Below are positions 15,407 through 23,162 of a DNA stretch of 32,684 nt, one piece after another. The DNA lies in the IMG/VR virus record IMGVR_UViG_3300049856_000276, positions 1 through 32,684 of that record; one strand, given 5' to 3'. The stretch is from a virus. The notes beneath the pieces are model-generated. The model was not told the origin of the DNA and searched no databases. It worked only from the letters and a program-made list of their open reading frames with translations. The position numbers and the translations under genes are program-made. Position 1 is the first letter of the stretch. Each line of letters starts with the position of its first letter.

Positions 15407-16183
15407 ATGGGTATTGAACTACAACAAAATGGGGATGGCACGCTTCGTCTGATTGACGATCTTACATCCAAAGAGGTTTATCGTTGGGGGGCGTATGGCG
15501 CGAACTTCCACGATTTAAACATCAAATCAACACAGTATGACGACTTCAACGGCAAGGCCATTACGGGATTGTGGGACGTTCAAAAGGGTTCGGACGGTTC
15601 AACGGCTAACTTCGCTGTAAACGCGGCTGCAAGCGGCACTGTTCGTGCTACTACGGGCGCGGGTGCAGGCGGCACGATGGCCGTAAACGGTGTGCAGCTT
15701 TGCTCTGCTTTGAACTGGAAGGCCGCTAACGGCTCTTTAGTATTCGAAGCCAAGGTGAAGCTTTCTGCCATTACAGCCGTAAGCTGCTTTGTCGGTCTGA
15801 CCGATCAGGTGGCGGCTCTTGAGGCTCCGGCAACTCTAACCACGACAACCTTCACGACCAACGCAACGGATGCAATCGGCTTCCTGTTCGATACCAACGC
15901 AACCACGGTGACGATTCGCTGTGTGGGTGTTGCAAACGATGTGGACGCTACGCACACGGACACTGGCCTTGCTTACGTTGCCGCGACTTACAGAACCTTC
16001 CGGATCGAAGTGGATACGTCGGGCGTTGCAAAGTTCTTCATTGACGGTGTGGTGGTTAATTCCGGCCTCACGGGTGCAGTGACCGCTTCGGTTGCACTGA
16101 CTCCCGTTGTGTCCGGCTTCGCTACTGCTGCCGCGTCACGCACCGTGGATGTTGATTACATCTACGTTCAGCAAACTCGCTAG
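15407..16183 (+). CDS. Lectin-like head decoration or virion protein
   Basis: A 258-aa beta-rich protein. After a short N-terminal hook (MGIELQQNGDGTLRLIDD) the region about 45-250 reads like a concanavalin/LamG-type sandwich: NGSLVFEAKVKLSA, TFRIEVDTSGVAKFFIDGV and a closing VDVDYIYVQ strand. Such domains are used by phages to decorate capsids or bind glycans. TAGGAG sits before the start, directly after the terminator. Position right after the capsid gene supports a decoration role. Confidence 0.65.
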   Translation: MGIELQQNGDGTLRLIDDLTSKEVYRWGAYGANFHDLNIKSTQYDDFNGKAITGLWDVQKGSDGSTANFAVNAAASGTVRATTGAGAGGTMAVNGVQLCSALNWKAANGSLVFEAKVKLSAITAVSCFVGLTDQVAALEAPATLTTTTFTTNATDAIGFLFDTNATTVTIRCVGVANDVDATHTDTGLAYVAATYRTFRIEVDTSGVAKFFIDGVVVNSGLTGAVTASVALTPVVSGFATAAASRTVDVDYIYVQQTR

Positions 16184-16192
16184 GAGTGAACC

Positions 16193-16516
16193 ATGCCCGA
16201 TGATGCTTTAAGAATTGGTACGGTAGGGGTAGCGGTTTCAGCCCCTAACGGATCGTCCTCGGCCTCAACGGCCATGCCTACTACGGCGGGGGGATTAGCG
16301 GCGAAGTATGTTCGCGTGGCTTGCACTGTAGGTTCTGTCTATTTTAGATGGGATTGGGGCAAAACGGGGACATGTCCTGCGGCTACGACTGCGGATTTGC
16401 TTATCAACGTAAGTGATTCACAAATTGTCTGTGTGAATAACTCCGCGTTCTTTACGGTGTACGGCGTGGGCGCGGCGACCCCCGTTGTCGTCACAGCGTT
16501 GGAAGATTCCCGCTAA
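16193..16516 (+). CDS. Small beta-rich virion protein (107 aa)
   Basis: A 107-aa product, nearly all short beta strands and loops (VRVACTVGSVYFRWDWG, then FFTVYGVG). It resembles small head-decoration or fibre-knob proteins. Starts 9 bp after the previous gene with GGAG, and its stop overlaps the next start (TAATG). No exact family recognised. Confidence 0.65.
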   Translation: MPDDALRIGTVGVAVSAPNGSSSASTAMPTTAGGLAAKYVRVACTVGSVYFRWDWGKTGTCPAATTADLLINVSDSQIVCVNNSAFFTVYGVGAATPVVVTALEDSR

Positions 16517-16836
16517 TGGGCGTTCTTATTGAAGATTCCCCCGGTGCGAAGACGATCATGCATGAAGATGCTACATCGGGGGGGATCACCTTTGAACGGG
16601 TGATTAATTCACAGCCTATTCTGGATGACGCCGCACGCATACGCGGCATCACCGACGGCAAAAGTAAGTCGGGGGAATTTTACCATGTGGCGCGTTTAGA
16701 CCCTATCGTTTTAGAGGGCTACTGTATCGAGAAGGGCATCACTTGGCATGAGTTCATGACCGATGATGTCCATATTACGCGGATACTAAACGACCCTGAT
16801 TATGCACGTTTTAGAATTTGGGGTGGAAGAGTATGA
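16516..16836 (+). CDS. Conserved-looking head or connector protein (106 aa)
   Basis: A 106-aa protein with the motif set SQPILDDAARIRG, FYHVARLDPIV and a terminal ILNDPDYARFRIWGGRV. I associate this arrangement with a small protein encoded between capsid and adaptor genes in SU10-like and related short-tailed phages; its function is not known to me. It is coupled to both neighbours by 1-4 nt overlaps, so it is surely translated. Confidence 0.7.
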   Translation: MGVLIEDSPGAKTIMHEDATSGGITFERVINSQPILDDAARIRGITDGKSKSGEFYHVARLDPIVLEGYCIEKGITWHEFMTDDVHITRILNDPDYARFRIWGGRV

Positions 16837-17453
16837 GCATAACTACTTACGCAGAATTGCAAACCGCTGTAGGCAATTGGCTTAATCGCTCCGACCTGAC
16901 GAGCTACATCCCTGACTTTATTAAGCTGGCGGAATCGAATATCGAATCGGACATAATGGGTTTTGAACCTCCGCCAAGATTTTTAGAAACCACAGCTTCC
17001 GGCACGACTTCTGGCAACACGTTGGCCATCCCCTCTGATTATGCATCAATGATTTCATTCATTGTGACAATCGGTGGGCAATCCACAAGTTTGCAATATA
17101 TATCCCCCACGCAAGCCGCGAATTTTACCAACACCTCATATCCGCGTTATTACACGCCTATAGGCGATAATTTCCAGTTTTCCCCTCCGCTGGACGGAAG
17201 CTACGCTTATACCCTGAATTATTACAAAGGACTCACAGCCCTTTCTTCAGGCGTGAACTGGATTTTGACGAACGCACCAGATATTTATTTATATGCCTCG
17301 CTGCTACAGGCCGACATATTTTTAAAAAATGACCCCCGGCTTTCTACATGGATGCCGCTGTATCAAAATTCATTAGATAACCTGCGCGAAGCAACTATTC
17401 GTGACAGAAAATCAGGCTCTACGCTCCGCATGAGGGCAGAGGTGTCCGCGTAA
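16833..17453 (+). CDS. Head-tail adaptor (gp4/SU10-adaptor-like)
   Basis: A 206-aa protein starting MSITTYAELQTAVGNWLNRS, followed by FIKLAESNIESDI. This helical start is the hallmark of adaptors that dock under the portal in P22-like and SU10-like phages. The middle holds beta strands (QYISPTQAANF, YAYTLNYYKGL) and the end an amphipathic helix (PLYQNSLDNLREATIRD). The start at 16833 is preferred because it overlaps the upstream stop (ATGA) behind GGTGGAAG; an ATG at 16818 lacks a site. It would connect portal to nozzle. Confidence 0.78.
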   Translation: MSITTYAELQTAVGNWLNRSDLTSYIPDFIKLAESNIESDIMGFEPPPRFLETTASGTTSGNTLAIPSDYASMISFIVTIGGQSTSLQYISPTQAANFTNTSYPRYYTPIGDNFQFSPPLDGSYAYTLNYYKGLTALSSGVNWILTNAPDIYLYASLLQADIFLKNDPRLSTWMPLYQNSLDNLREATIRDRKSGSTLRMRAEVSA

Positions 17454-18886
17454 TGTTCGAGCCATTCATGCAAGACTTCACTCCAGACGCGCCATATCTG
17501 GAGGGCGGGGTAGGTGGTGGGGCGTTGAGTGGAGCGCCGCTTAATGTAATAAACGCTGGCAGGGGGTTCGCGCCATTCAAAGCCTACACGGCGCTCACTA
17601 CGACTTCCGGGCTTAGTGATATACCGTATGGTTCATTTTCATTCCGCGCCTCAAATGGGACTTATTATACATTTGCCGGGGAAAATACCGTGCTTAAGCG
17701 CGTGAGCGGCACTACTTGGGATGATGTTAGCCGGACGGTCGGCGGAAGCTACACTGGCAGCGGCGACCGCTGGAGTTTCGCGGCCTTTGGCGACCGCGTA
17801 ATCGCGGTGAATTATGTAGACGCAACGCAAAGCTACCTTGCTGGAACGGATACGGATTTCTCTGCCTTGGCAGGAAGCCCGCCGAAAGCGAAATACATAG
17901 ATGTTGCTGGAGACTTTGTTGTTTTAGGCTATGTCAACGACGGCACGGCGAGGCCTTTCCGCGTGCAGTGGTCAGCGCAGGGTGATCCCACGGCGTCATG
18001 GGCATCATCGGCCACCACGCAAGCCGATTATCAGGACATGAACAGCAACTACGGCGTGGTCACCGGCATATCAGGCTTTGAGGATGGTTTTTTCGTCTAT
18101 CAGGAAAGGGCAATCACCCCGTTCTATTACGAGGGGAGTCCGCTCATTTTTCGGCGCGGTGCAACCATCCCCGATATAGGTTGCATTGTGCCTAGTGCGC
18201 TTGTTAAAGCTGGCGGTGATGATTTTTTCCTGTCGCAAAAGGGATTCAAGCGTCGTTCCAGCAATTCCGTTATTCCTATTGGTTTAGGGCGCGTTGACGC
18301 AAGTTTTTGGGATTATTGGACGCAATACGCGATCAACGATAGCAATTTGATGACGGCTTTCGCTGTCCCTGATTATCCAGCGATTTGCTTCGCGGTGACG
18401 TTTGCCGCAGAGCAAGTCTCCCTTATCTGCTATAATTATCTGGCTGACAAATTCACATTCATTAATTTAAGCAGCTCATGTCAGGGAATGTGCGTAACGT
18501 ACAGCGCCACTTATCCGCGTGGGGTTATCTCGGGGTTCAAGGCCACTGACAACAAGCTCGGGACATTCACCGGCACGGCGTATAATGCGACATTCTACAC
18601 CCGCAATTTTACGGCTACTGAAAAGGGCGGCAGAGGCAGCATAGGGCGCATCAAGGTTTTATGCGAGGAAACCCTGCCTACATCAGTCAATCTTGGTTAT
18701 TACACCGGAGAGTTCCCATCTGGGGGCGGGTCAACCGTAGCGATGACTGCTGTAGGGAATAATGCCCAATACACGGAAAGACAAAGCAGCGTAGCATTTT
18801 TTGTCGGCGTTACTGTGAACCAATGGGCTTTGAAGTATCGGATGCATGGCGTTGACGTTCTGGAGGGTACGGAGGATAGTCGATGA
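17453..18886 (+). CDS. Tail hub/nozzle protein (P22 gp10-like)
   Basis: A 477-aa beta-rich protein beginning FEPFMQDFTPDAPYLEGG, then LNVINAGRGFAPFKAY, the opening usual for nozzle proteins. Repeated blades follow (WSFAAFGDRVIAVNYVD, KYIDVAGDFVVLGYVND, ITPFYYEGSPLIFRRGATIP, GGDDFFLSQKGFKRRS), giving a beta-propeller-like middle, and a C-terminal sandwich (GSIGRIKVLCEETLPTSVN). It is expected to form a hexameric tube closing the tail. Its start shares the adaptor's stop region, and its end overlaps the next ORF. Confidence 0.82.
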   Translation: MFEPFMQDFTPDAPYLEGGVGGGALSGAPLNVINAGRGFAPFKAYTALTTTSGLSDIPYGSFSFRASNGTYYTFAGENTVLKRVSGTTWDDVSRTVGGSYTGSGDRWSFAAFGDRVIAVNYVDATQSYLAGTDTDFSALAGSPPKAKYIDVAGDFVVLGYVNDGTARPFRVQWSAQGDPTASWASSATTQADYQDMNSNYGVVTGISGFEDGFFVYQERAITPFYYEGSPLIFRRGATIPDIGCIVPSALVKAGGDDFFLSQKGFKRRSSNSVIPIGLGRVDASFWDYWTQYAINDSNLMTAFAVPDYPAICFAVTFAAEQVSLICYNYLADKFTFINLSSSCQGMCVTYSATYPRGVISGFKATDNKLGTFTGTAYNATFYTRNFTATEKGGRGSIGRIKVLCEETLPTSVNLGYYTGEFPSGGGSTVAMTAVGNNAQYTERQSSVAFFVGVTVNQWALKYRMHGVDVLEGTEDSR

Positions 18887-19230
18887 GTTTCCCCGGCGCA
18901 CCACTGACCAAAATAGGTGATACGGATAATTGGGTGCAGCGCATTGCGATGGTTGTGAACTCGATCATGCAGGGGCGCACGAATAATTACGGCACTGTCA
19001 CGCTAACCGCGAATGCGGCAAGCACTACGGTAAATCTTGCCGCCGGGAGACTATCAACGGCGAGCGTCATATTGCTTGAGCCTCGCACGGCCAATGCCTC
19101 GGCGGAAATCGGCGCGGGAACGATTTATATTACAGCGGCGAATCACGATGTCGCAAACAACCGCTTTGTCATCACGCACGCTAATAACGCGCAGGTAGAT
19201 CGAGAATATGGATTATGTATTATTGGTTAA
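18883..19230 (+). CDS. Small tail-associated protein (115 aa)
   Basis: A 115-aa product with a helical start (NWVQRIAMVVNSIMQGRTNN) and a beta-rich rest (NYGTVTLTANAASTTVNL, TIYITAANHDVANNRFVITH). It resembles short proteins carried near tail-hub genes that may attach fibres or needles. ATGA overlap with the hub gene. Its last 11 bases overlap the end of the convergent HNH-type gene. Confidence 0.65.
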   Translation: MSFPGAPLTKIGDTDNWVQRIAMVVNSIMQGRTNNYGTVTLTANAASTTVNLAAGRLSTASVILLEPRTANASAEIGAGTIYITAANHDVANNRFVITHANNAQVDREYGLCIIG

Positions 19231-19960
19231 AATTCAATGCCTTATCAGCAGGCCACCCGCGCTTTATGCGATAGTATAATGTTAAAAATGGGATGTCTCG
19301 AATTTTTGCCCATTCTCGCATTGTACGAGTCTCGCTGCGATAGGTAAGAAGTATGTTTTTCTTAGCTAACGATTTAGGTTGAAGCACGCGATATGTATCT
19401 AACCCACGATTTAGTCGAGATATGAGCGTGCCATAATTAATTTCTAATTCTTCTGCCCATTGCGCTACTGTCCGTGTTTTGCCCGCATAGGTAATTAATC
19501 TGTTGTTTGTCACATTGTTTGCCTGCTCTTTGGCGGCAGCCCATTTGCAATTATCCGGCTCATAGTTGCCATTTGTATCAATACGCTCGATTGAATGGCT
19601 GCTCGATGGTTTTCGCCCCATATCTGCAAAGAAATTTTTGAATTTTCTCCATCTTTCGCAAACAGATATGCCGCGTTTGCCATAACAATAATATCGAGAA
19701 TTTTTAGGATTATCGCAACGATTACGCATTTCTGACCATGCTTTCCATTCTGGAGAATTGGACATGCCATGCTTTAAATTGTTACCAATATATTTCGGAG
19801 CGCATGGACATTCTCTACATGTTCCACGTCTTAGGTTAAGTGCATTGAACTCATCTTCTTTGCCGCATTCGCAGCGACAAAGAATCTTGCCTTGGGGCAA
19901 GCGATTGACGGCGGTCATTTTGCCGAAAGTTTTTCCTAACGTAATATCTTTCATATGCAA
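19220..19960 (-). CDS. HNH-type homing endonuclease-like protein
   Basis: A 246-aa protein. Residues about 28-55 hold a Cys-rich zinc ribbon (CRCECG, CRECPC). The core (about 70-145) has WKAWSEMRNRC, YGKRGISVCERW, FKNFFADMG and SIERIDTNGNYEPDNCKWA, the pattern of phage-encoded HNH/NUMOD-associated endonucleases. Two C-terminal HTH repeats (RTVAQWAEELEINYGTL and RTMREWAKIRDIPFLTL) should give DNA specificity. It lies antisense between two late genes, the typical state of a free-standing homing element. Possible own promoter TTGAAT-16 bp-TATCAT (minus strand, 19988 to 19961) abuts the start, so the mRNA may be leaderless, starting at the third codon ATG (19954). Confidence 0.75.
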   Translation of the reverse strand: MHMKDITLGKTFGKMTAVNRLPQGKILCRCECGKEDEFNALNLRRGTCRECPCAPKYIGNNLKHGMSNSPEWKAWSEMRNRCDNPKNSRYYCYGKRGISVCERWRKFKNFFADMGRKPSSSHSIERIDTNGNYEPDNCKWAAAKEQANNVTNNRLITYAGKTRTVAQWAEELEINYGTLISRLNRGLDTYRVLQPKSLAKKNILLTYRSETRTMREWAKIRDIPFLTLYYRIKRGWPADKALNFNQ

Positions 19961-19988
19961 ATGATACCAAGATTAAGAGGTAATTCAA
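19961..19988 (-). promoter_or_regulatory. Candidate promoter of the HNH-type gene
   Basis: On the minus strand TTGAAT (19988-19983) and TATCAT (19966-19961) are 16 bp apart. The -10 box touches the annotated start codon, putting transcription start near 19954 at a second in-frame ATG. An independent promoter makes sense for a mobile gene that opposes the late operon. Confidence 0.4.
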
Positions 19989-19995
19989 ATATAAA

Positions 19996-20391
19996 ATGAT
20001 TTACAAATGCCACGCTTCAGAGATCGTCCTTGCGTGGCCGATTGTCGAAGGCTGGCTTGAAAAATCCATAGCCGTCGCCCCGCCGTGGTGGAGCATTGAA
20101 TACCTCAGGCTTCTTTGCGAGCGCGGCGATTATATCTTGTGGCTGGCTATGACCGATAAGCCGGTCGGATGTGCGCTTACCGTTATTGAGCAGTACCCGA
20201 AAGCAAAAGTTTGCTCCGTATCGTGGATCGGCGGGAAGGGGCTTAAAGCGTGGCTTCCTGAGCTTCAAGCGACAATTGAATTGTGGGCGAAAGATGCTGG
20301 TGCGGCATACCTGACAGGCGCGGGCAGGCGCGGCTGGGCGCGTACTTCCAATATGAAAGAATTAGGAACAATACTTTGTAAGGAGCTATAA
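19996..20391 (+). CDS. GNAT-like phage protein (gp13-like position)
   Basis: A 131-aa protein with YILWLAMTDKPVGCALT, then CSVSWIGGKGLKAWLP and WAKDAGAAYLTGAGRRGWAR. This order (W-x-G-G-x-x-x-x-x-W-L, then a helix with a W-A-x-x-x-G and a final G-R-x-G-W) is seen in a family of small phage proteins with an acetyltransferase-like fold, usually located just before internal virion genes. Whether it has enzyme activity is unclear, as the acetyl-CoA loop is weak. The Shine-Dalgarno sequence is distant (AGAGG 16 nt upstream). Confidence 0.6.
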   Translation: MIYKCHASEIVLAWPIVEGWLEKSIAVAPPWWSIEYLRLLCERGDYILWLAMTDKPVGCALTVIEQYPKAKVCSVSWIGGKGLKAWLPELQATIELWAKDAGAAYLTGAGRRGWARTSNMKELGTILCKEL

Positions 20392-20393
20392 AA

Positions 20394-21872
20394 ATGGGCG
20401 GAAAATCTGGCGGCGGAAATTCTACCGTTACGCAAAATGCAGACCCGTGGAGTGGCGTAGTCCCGTACTTAAAACAAATCCTAGGTGACTCGCAGGGGCT
20501 ATATCAGAACAAAACTCCGCAGTACGACCAATCTGCTTATGATGCCGCCCTGAAAGATTGGGAGGGCAAGGGCGGCGCGACGAATGCAACGCCGGATACA
20601 GCGGGCTATCAATCCGCGCTGGATAAGTGGAAGGCGTCGGCAGGCGGGAGTCAATCGCCGCTGGATCGTAATGCATGGCTGGTGCAAGAATCTGCGGCGG
20701 GGAAATCGTATCAGAATAGATCATCCGATCCAATGCAAACGGTGTCCGGTGCTTATGATGCGTATACCAAGGGATTTAAGCCCACAGCCCCGCAAGGCGC
20801 AGCGCCGACGCAAGACCAGTTTATGTCTTATGGCGCGGCTGGTGCAAAGCCTACGCTTGAACAGTTCACCGTTCCCGGCACTCAGGGCGCAAGTGCGCTT
20901 GCTCCGGCTTATTATCAGGGGCAAACTATTGCCGACCAATCCCCCGAAACACTGGCGGCAAACGCGCTCACCACAAGCAGGGCTTTAAACGGCTCGTCCG
21001 TGATGAACAATGCCAAGGATTACACCACAGGATTGCTTGGCGGGAGTTTCCTAAGCCCTGAAAGCAACCCATATCTCAAAGACACGTTCAATCGTGGCGC
21101 GGATCAGGTGCAGCAGCGCGTCAATAGTGCGTTTGGCAATGGCGGGAGGTTTGGCAGCGGCGTGAATCAAGAAGTGCTTGGTAAGGGCATGAACGACCTC
21201 GCAAGCCAAGTGTATGGGGGTGCGTATGATTCTGAGCGTAACCGTATGCAGCAGGGATTGCTATTCGCCCCTCAACTGGCAGCAAATGATTATCAGGACT
21301 TGTCGGCGCTCAGTAGCGTAGGCGCGAACAAAGACAGCAGATCGCAGGATGTCATCAATCAGAATATTCAGAAATACAATTACAATTCTAACCTCCCGTT
21401 CAACGCCATCACGAATTACAAGAACCTCGTAAACGGGAACTATGGCGGCGGCAGCTCGACGCAGACAACGCCGTATTCAAGTAATGGGGCGGCTACAGGC
21501 TTGGGCTTGCTTGGCGCGATGGGCGGCGTGGGTGGCCTTGGCAGCTTGCTTGGTGGCGGGACAGCAGCGGCAACCGGATTGCCATGGTTGGCGAGTGCTG
21601 GAACTGGTAGCCAGCTTGGTGCTTTAGGCAAGGCCGCAATGTCGGCATTTTCCGATGTGCGCCTCAAAGAAAACATCAAGCACATCGGCCACGAAAATGG
21701 CTTCCCCGTCTACGCGTTCAGCTACAAATCCGATCCCGATAAAATCAAGTATCGCGGCGTCATGGCGCAAGACTTACTCGAAATGGGCAGGGGCGATGCC
21801 GTGTCATGGCATGGTGAGTATATGGCCGTTGATTACAGCAAGATCGGCGTGGAGTTCGGAAGGATTCACTAG
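20394..21872 (+). CDS. Internal virion-like protein with S74 autocleaving chaperone
   Basis: A 492-aa protein. Residues 1-150 are Gln/Ala/Gly-rich and low complexity; about 165-350 is helical (LKDTFNRGADQVQQRVNSAF). Residues about 365-400 form a Gly-rich hydrophobic stretch (GLGLLGAMGGVGGLGSLLGG) that could span a membrane. The last 75 residues are a peptidase S74 intramolecular chaperone beginning SDVRLKENI, with the Ser-Lys pair five residues apart that drives self-cleavage, and ending with the MAQDLLE and VDYSKIGVEF motifs. S74 domains normally fold fibres; here the context (before ejection genes) suggests an internal or needle protein. Confidence 0.72.
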   Translation: MGGKSGGGNSTVTQNADPWSGVVPYLKQILGDSQGLYQNKTPQYDQSAYDAALKDWEGKGGATNATPDTAGYQSALDKWKASAGGSQSPLDRNAWLVQESAAGKSYQNRSSDPMQTVSGAYDAYTKGFKPTAPQGAAPTQDQFMSYGAAGAKPTLEQFTVPGTQGASALAPAYYQGQTIADQSPETLAANALTTSRALNGSSVMNNAKDYTTGLLGGSFLSPESNPYLKDTFNRGADQVQQRVNSAFGNGGRFGSGVNQEVLGKGMNDLASQVYGGAYDSERNRMQQGLLFAPQLAANDYQDLSALSSVGANKDSRSQDVINQNIQKYNYNSNLPFNAITNYKNLVNGNYGGGSSTQTTPYSSNGAATGLGLLGAMGGVGGLGSLLGGGTAAATGLPWLASAGTGSQLGALGKAAMSAFSDVRLKENIKHIGHENGFPVYAFSYKSDPDKIKYRGVMAQDLLEMGRGDAVSWHGEYMAVDYSKIGVEFGRIH

Positions 21873-22141
21873 CGATTAAACGGCTGCGGCTTGTTCTGGT
21901 AATCAAGCGGCGTCAAAGTCGTGGGGCGCACAGGTTGCGGGACAACTATCGGAGCAGGTGCTGGATGATATGGATTTGTATTGCCGGGGGCGCTGTAATT
22001 ATCGCCCTGATAGCCGTTAGGTGACGTTCTGTAATGAGGCTGTACGATTCTACCGTTACTGGTGACGTACCCGTTGACATATTCATCAGCAAAAGCCGAT
22101 GAGGAAATTACAAGCAAAAGCAAAAAAGACCATGAGCGCAT
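21869..22141 (-). CDS. Small secreted protein (DEYVNGYV type), moron
   Basis: A 90-aa product with a clear signal peptide (RSWSFLLLLVISSSAFA, cleavage before DEYVNG). The mature part starts DEYVNGYVTSNGRIVQPHYR and contains SPNGYQGDNYSAPGNTNPY, a pattern I recall from a common proteobacterial periplasmic protein family of unknown function; a Pro-rich tail follows. The start at 22141 uses GGAGG 7 nt upstream, and the in-frame ATG 12 nt earlier is not favoured. It is antisense to the late operon, overlapping the S74 gene's last bases by 4 nt, as expected for a lysogeny-expressed moron. An inverted repeat covers its start (22134-22168). Confidence 0.72.
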   Translation of the reverse strand: MRSWSFLLLLVISSSAFADEYVNGYVTSNGRIVQPHYRTSPNGYQGDNYSAPGNTNPYHPAPAPIVVPQPVRPTTLTPLDYQNKPQPFNR

Positions 22142-22168
22142 AACAGCCTCCAAATTGGTTATGCGCTC
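22134..22168 (-). promoter_or_regulatory. Perfect inverted repeat enclosing RBS and start
   Basis: GAGCGCATAAC (22134-22144) and GTTATGCGCTC (22158-22168) are exact complements 13 bp apart. In the minus-strand mRNA the loop exposes GGAGG, while the ATG lies in the 3' arm of the stem. Either an RNA switch controls translation of the secreted protein, or the site is a DNA operator over its start. The 11-bp perfect stem is unlikely by chance at just this place. Confidence 0.6.
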
Positions 22169-22217
22169 TTATACGCCTAAATATAATCAAGATCAATAGT
22201 TAAGGAGTTAATAAATT

Positions 22218-23162
22218 ATGGCCGGTTTGCTCGATATATTAGGTGGACTGCTTGGAGGGAATCAAGCCGGTATGCAGAATATGCAAGGCGGCGATATGTC
22301 TGCCATGTCTCCCGGCGACATACAGGGTTTATTGGCGCAGCGCAGGCAGCAGGGGCTTATTCAGGGGCTTTTGCAGGCGGGTCAGCCGTCCCCCTACAAA
22401 AAGAACTTCGGGCAGGTGCTTGGCGAAGGGCTTATGGGAGCGCAGAACGCTACCCGTGGCCTTGAGGATTCCGTACTGGCTGCGAGAATCAAAAACATGA
22501 CCCCCGATTGGGGCGAAACAAAAGATGCATTTGGGAATCCGATTGCTTTTAATAAGAATGACCCATCAAAAACCATGCCCATCGGCGGCACTCAGGTCAA
22601 TGCAAAGCCCGTAAGCGAATTCCAGCAGTACGCAATGGATACGGCAAAACAGAATAAGCTGGATTCACAGACCGAGCGTTACAGCAAAACCCTTGAAAGC
22701 ACGGGGTTATCAGATCTTACGGCAGCGGCAGAAAGAGCCAATCAGGCTGTGGCGGGCGATGGGGATATCGCGGGTTATGGCGAAATGGTGGGGGCATTGC
22801 CAGATTGGATGGTGTCTGGGAAGGGCGTGGATACTAGGCAGGAAATCGCGAATCTCCAAAACGCCATTCTTAAGGCGCGTTCTGGTGGCGCAGTAACCCC
22901 ATCAGAAGCCAATAGATTCATGTCTGAATTAGGCGCTGGCTTTGGAAGGGGCGATAGCAATCTTCGCAAAGGTATTGCAAATATCACCGCATCATTGCAG
23001 GAAAAAATCAATAATTCCCGCGCAGGATTTTCACCCGAAGCAGTCAATCAATACGAGGATAGGGGCGGCAACGTTACCAAGGATAGGCTCTCTAAGTTCC
23101 TGCCAACTGCAAACGGACAGATGCAAACCAAATCAGGGATTAAATATAAGGTGGTGCAATAA
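22218..23162 (+). CDS. Ejection/internal virion protein (314 aa)
   Basis: A 314-aa protein with a hydrophobic, Gly-rich start (MAGLLDILGGLLGGNQAG) and Met/Gln-rich segments, then a helical domain (QQGLIQGLLQAGQ; VGALPDWMVSGKGVDTRQE; ASLQEKINNSRAGFSPEAVN) and a short C-terminal SGIKYKVVQ. Size, composition and position between the S74 gene and the large ejection gene match internal proteins that short-tailed phages eject to form the periplasmic channel. AAGGAG precedes ATG 22218. Its stop overlaps the next start (TAATG). Confidence 0.7.
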   Translation: MAGLLDILGGLLGGNQAGMQNMQGGDMSAMSPGDIQGLLAQRRQQGLIQGLLQAGQPSPYKKNFGQVLGEGLMGAQNATRGLEDSVLAARIKNMTPDWGETKDAFGNPIAFNKNDPSKTMPIGGTQVNAKPVSEFQQYAMDTAKQNKLDSQTERYSKTLESTGLSDLTAAAERANQAVAGDGDIAGYGEMVGALPDWMVSGKGVDTRQEIANLQNAILKARSGGAVTPSEANRFMSELGAGFGRGDSNLRKGIANITASLQEKINNSRAGFSPEAVNQYEDRGGNVTKDRLSKFLPTANGQMQTKSGIKYKVVQ

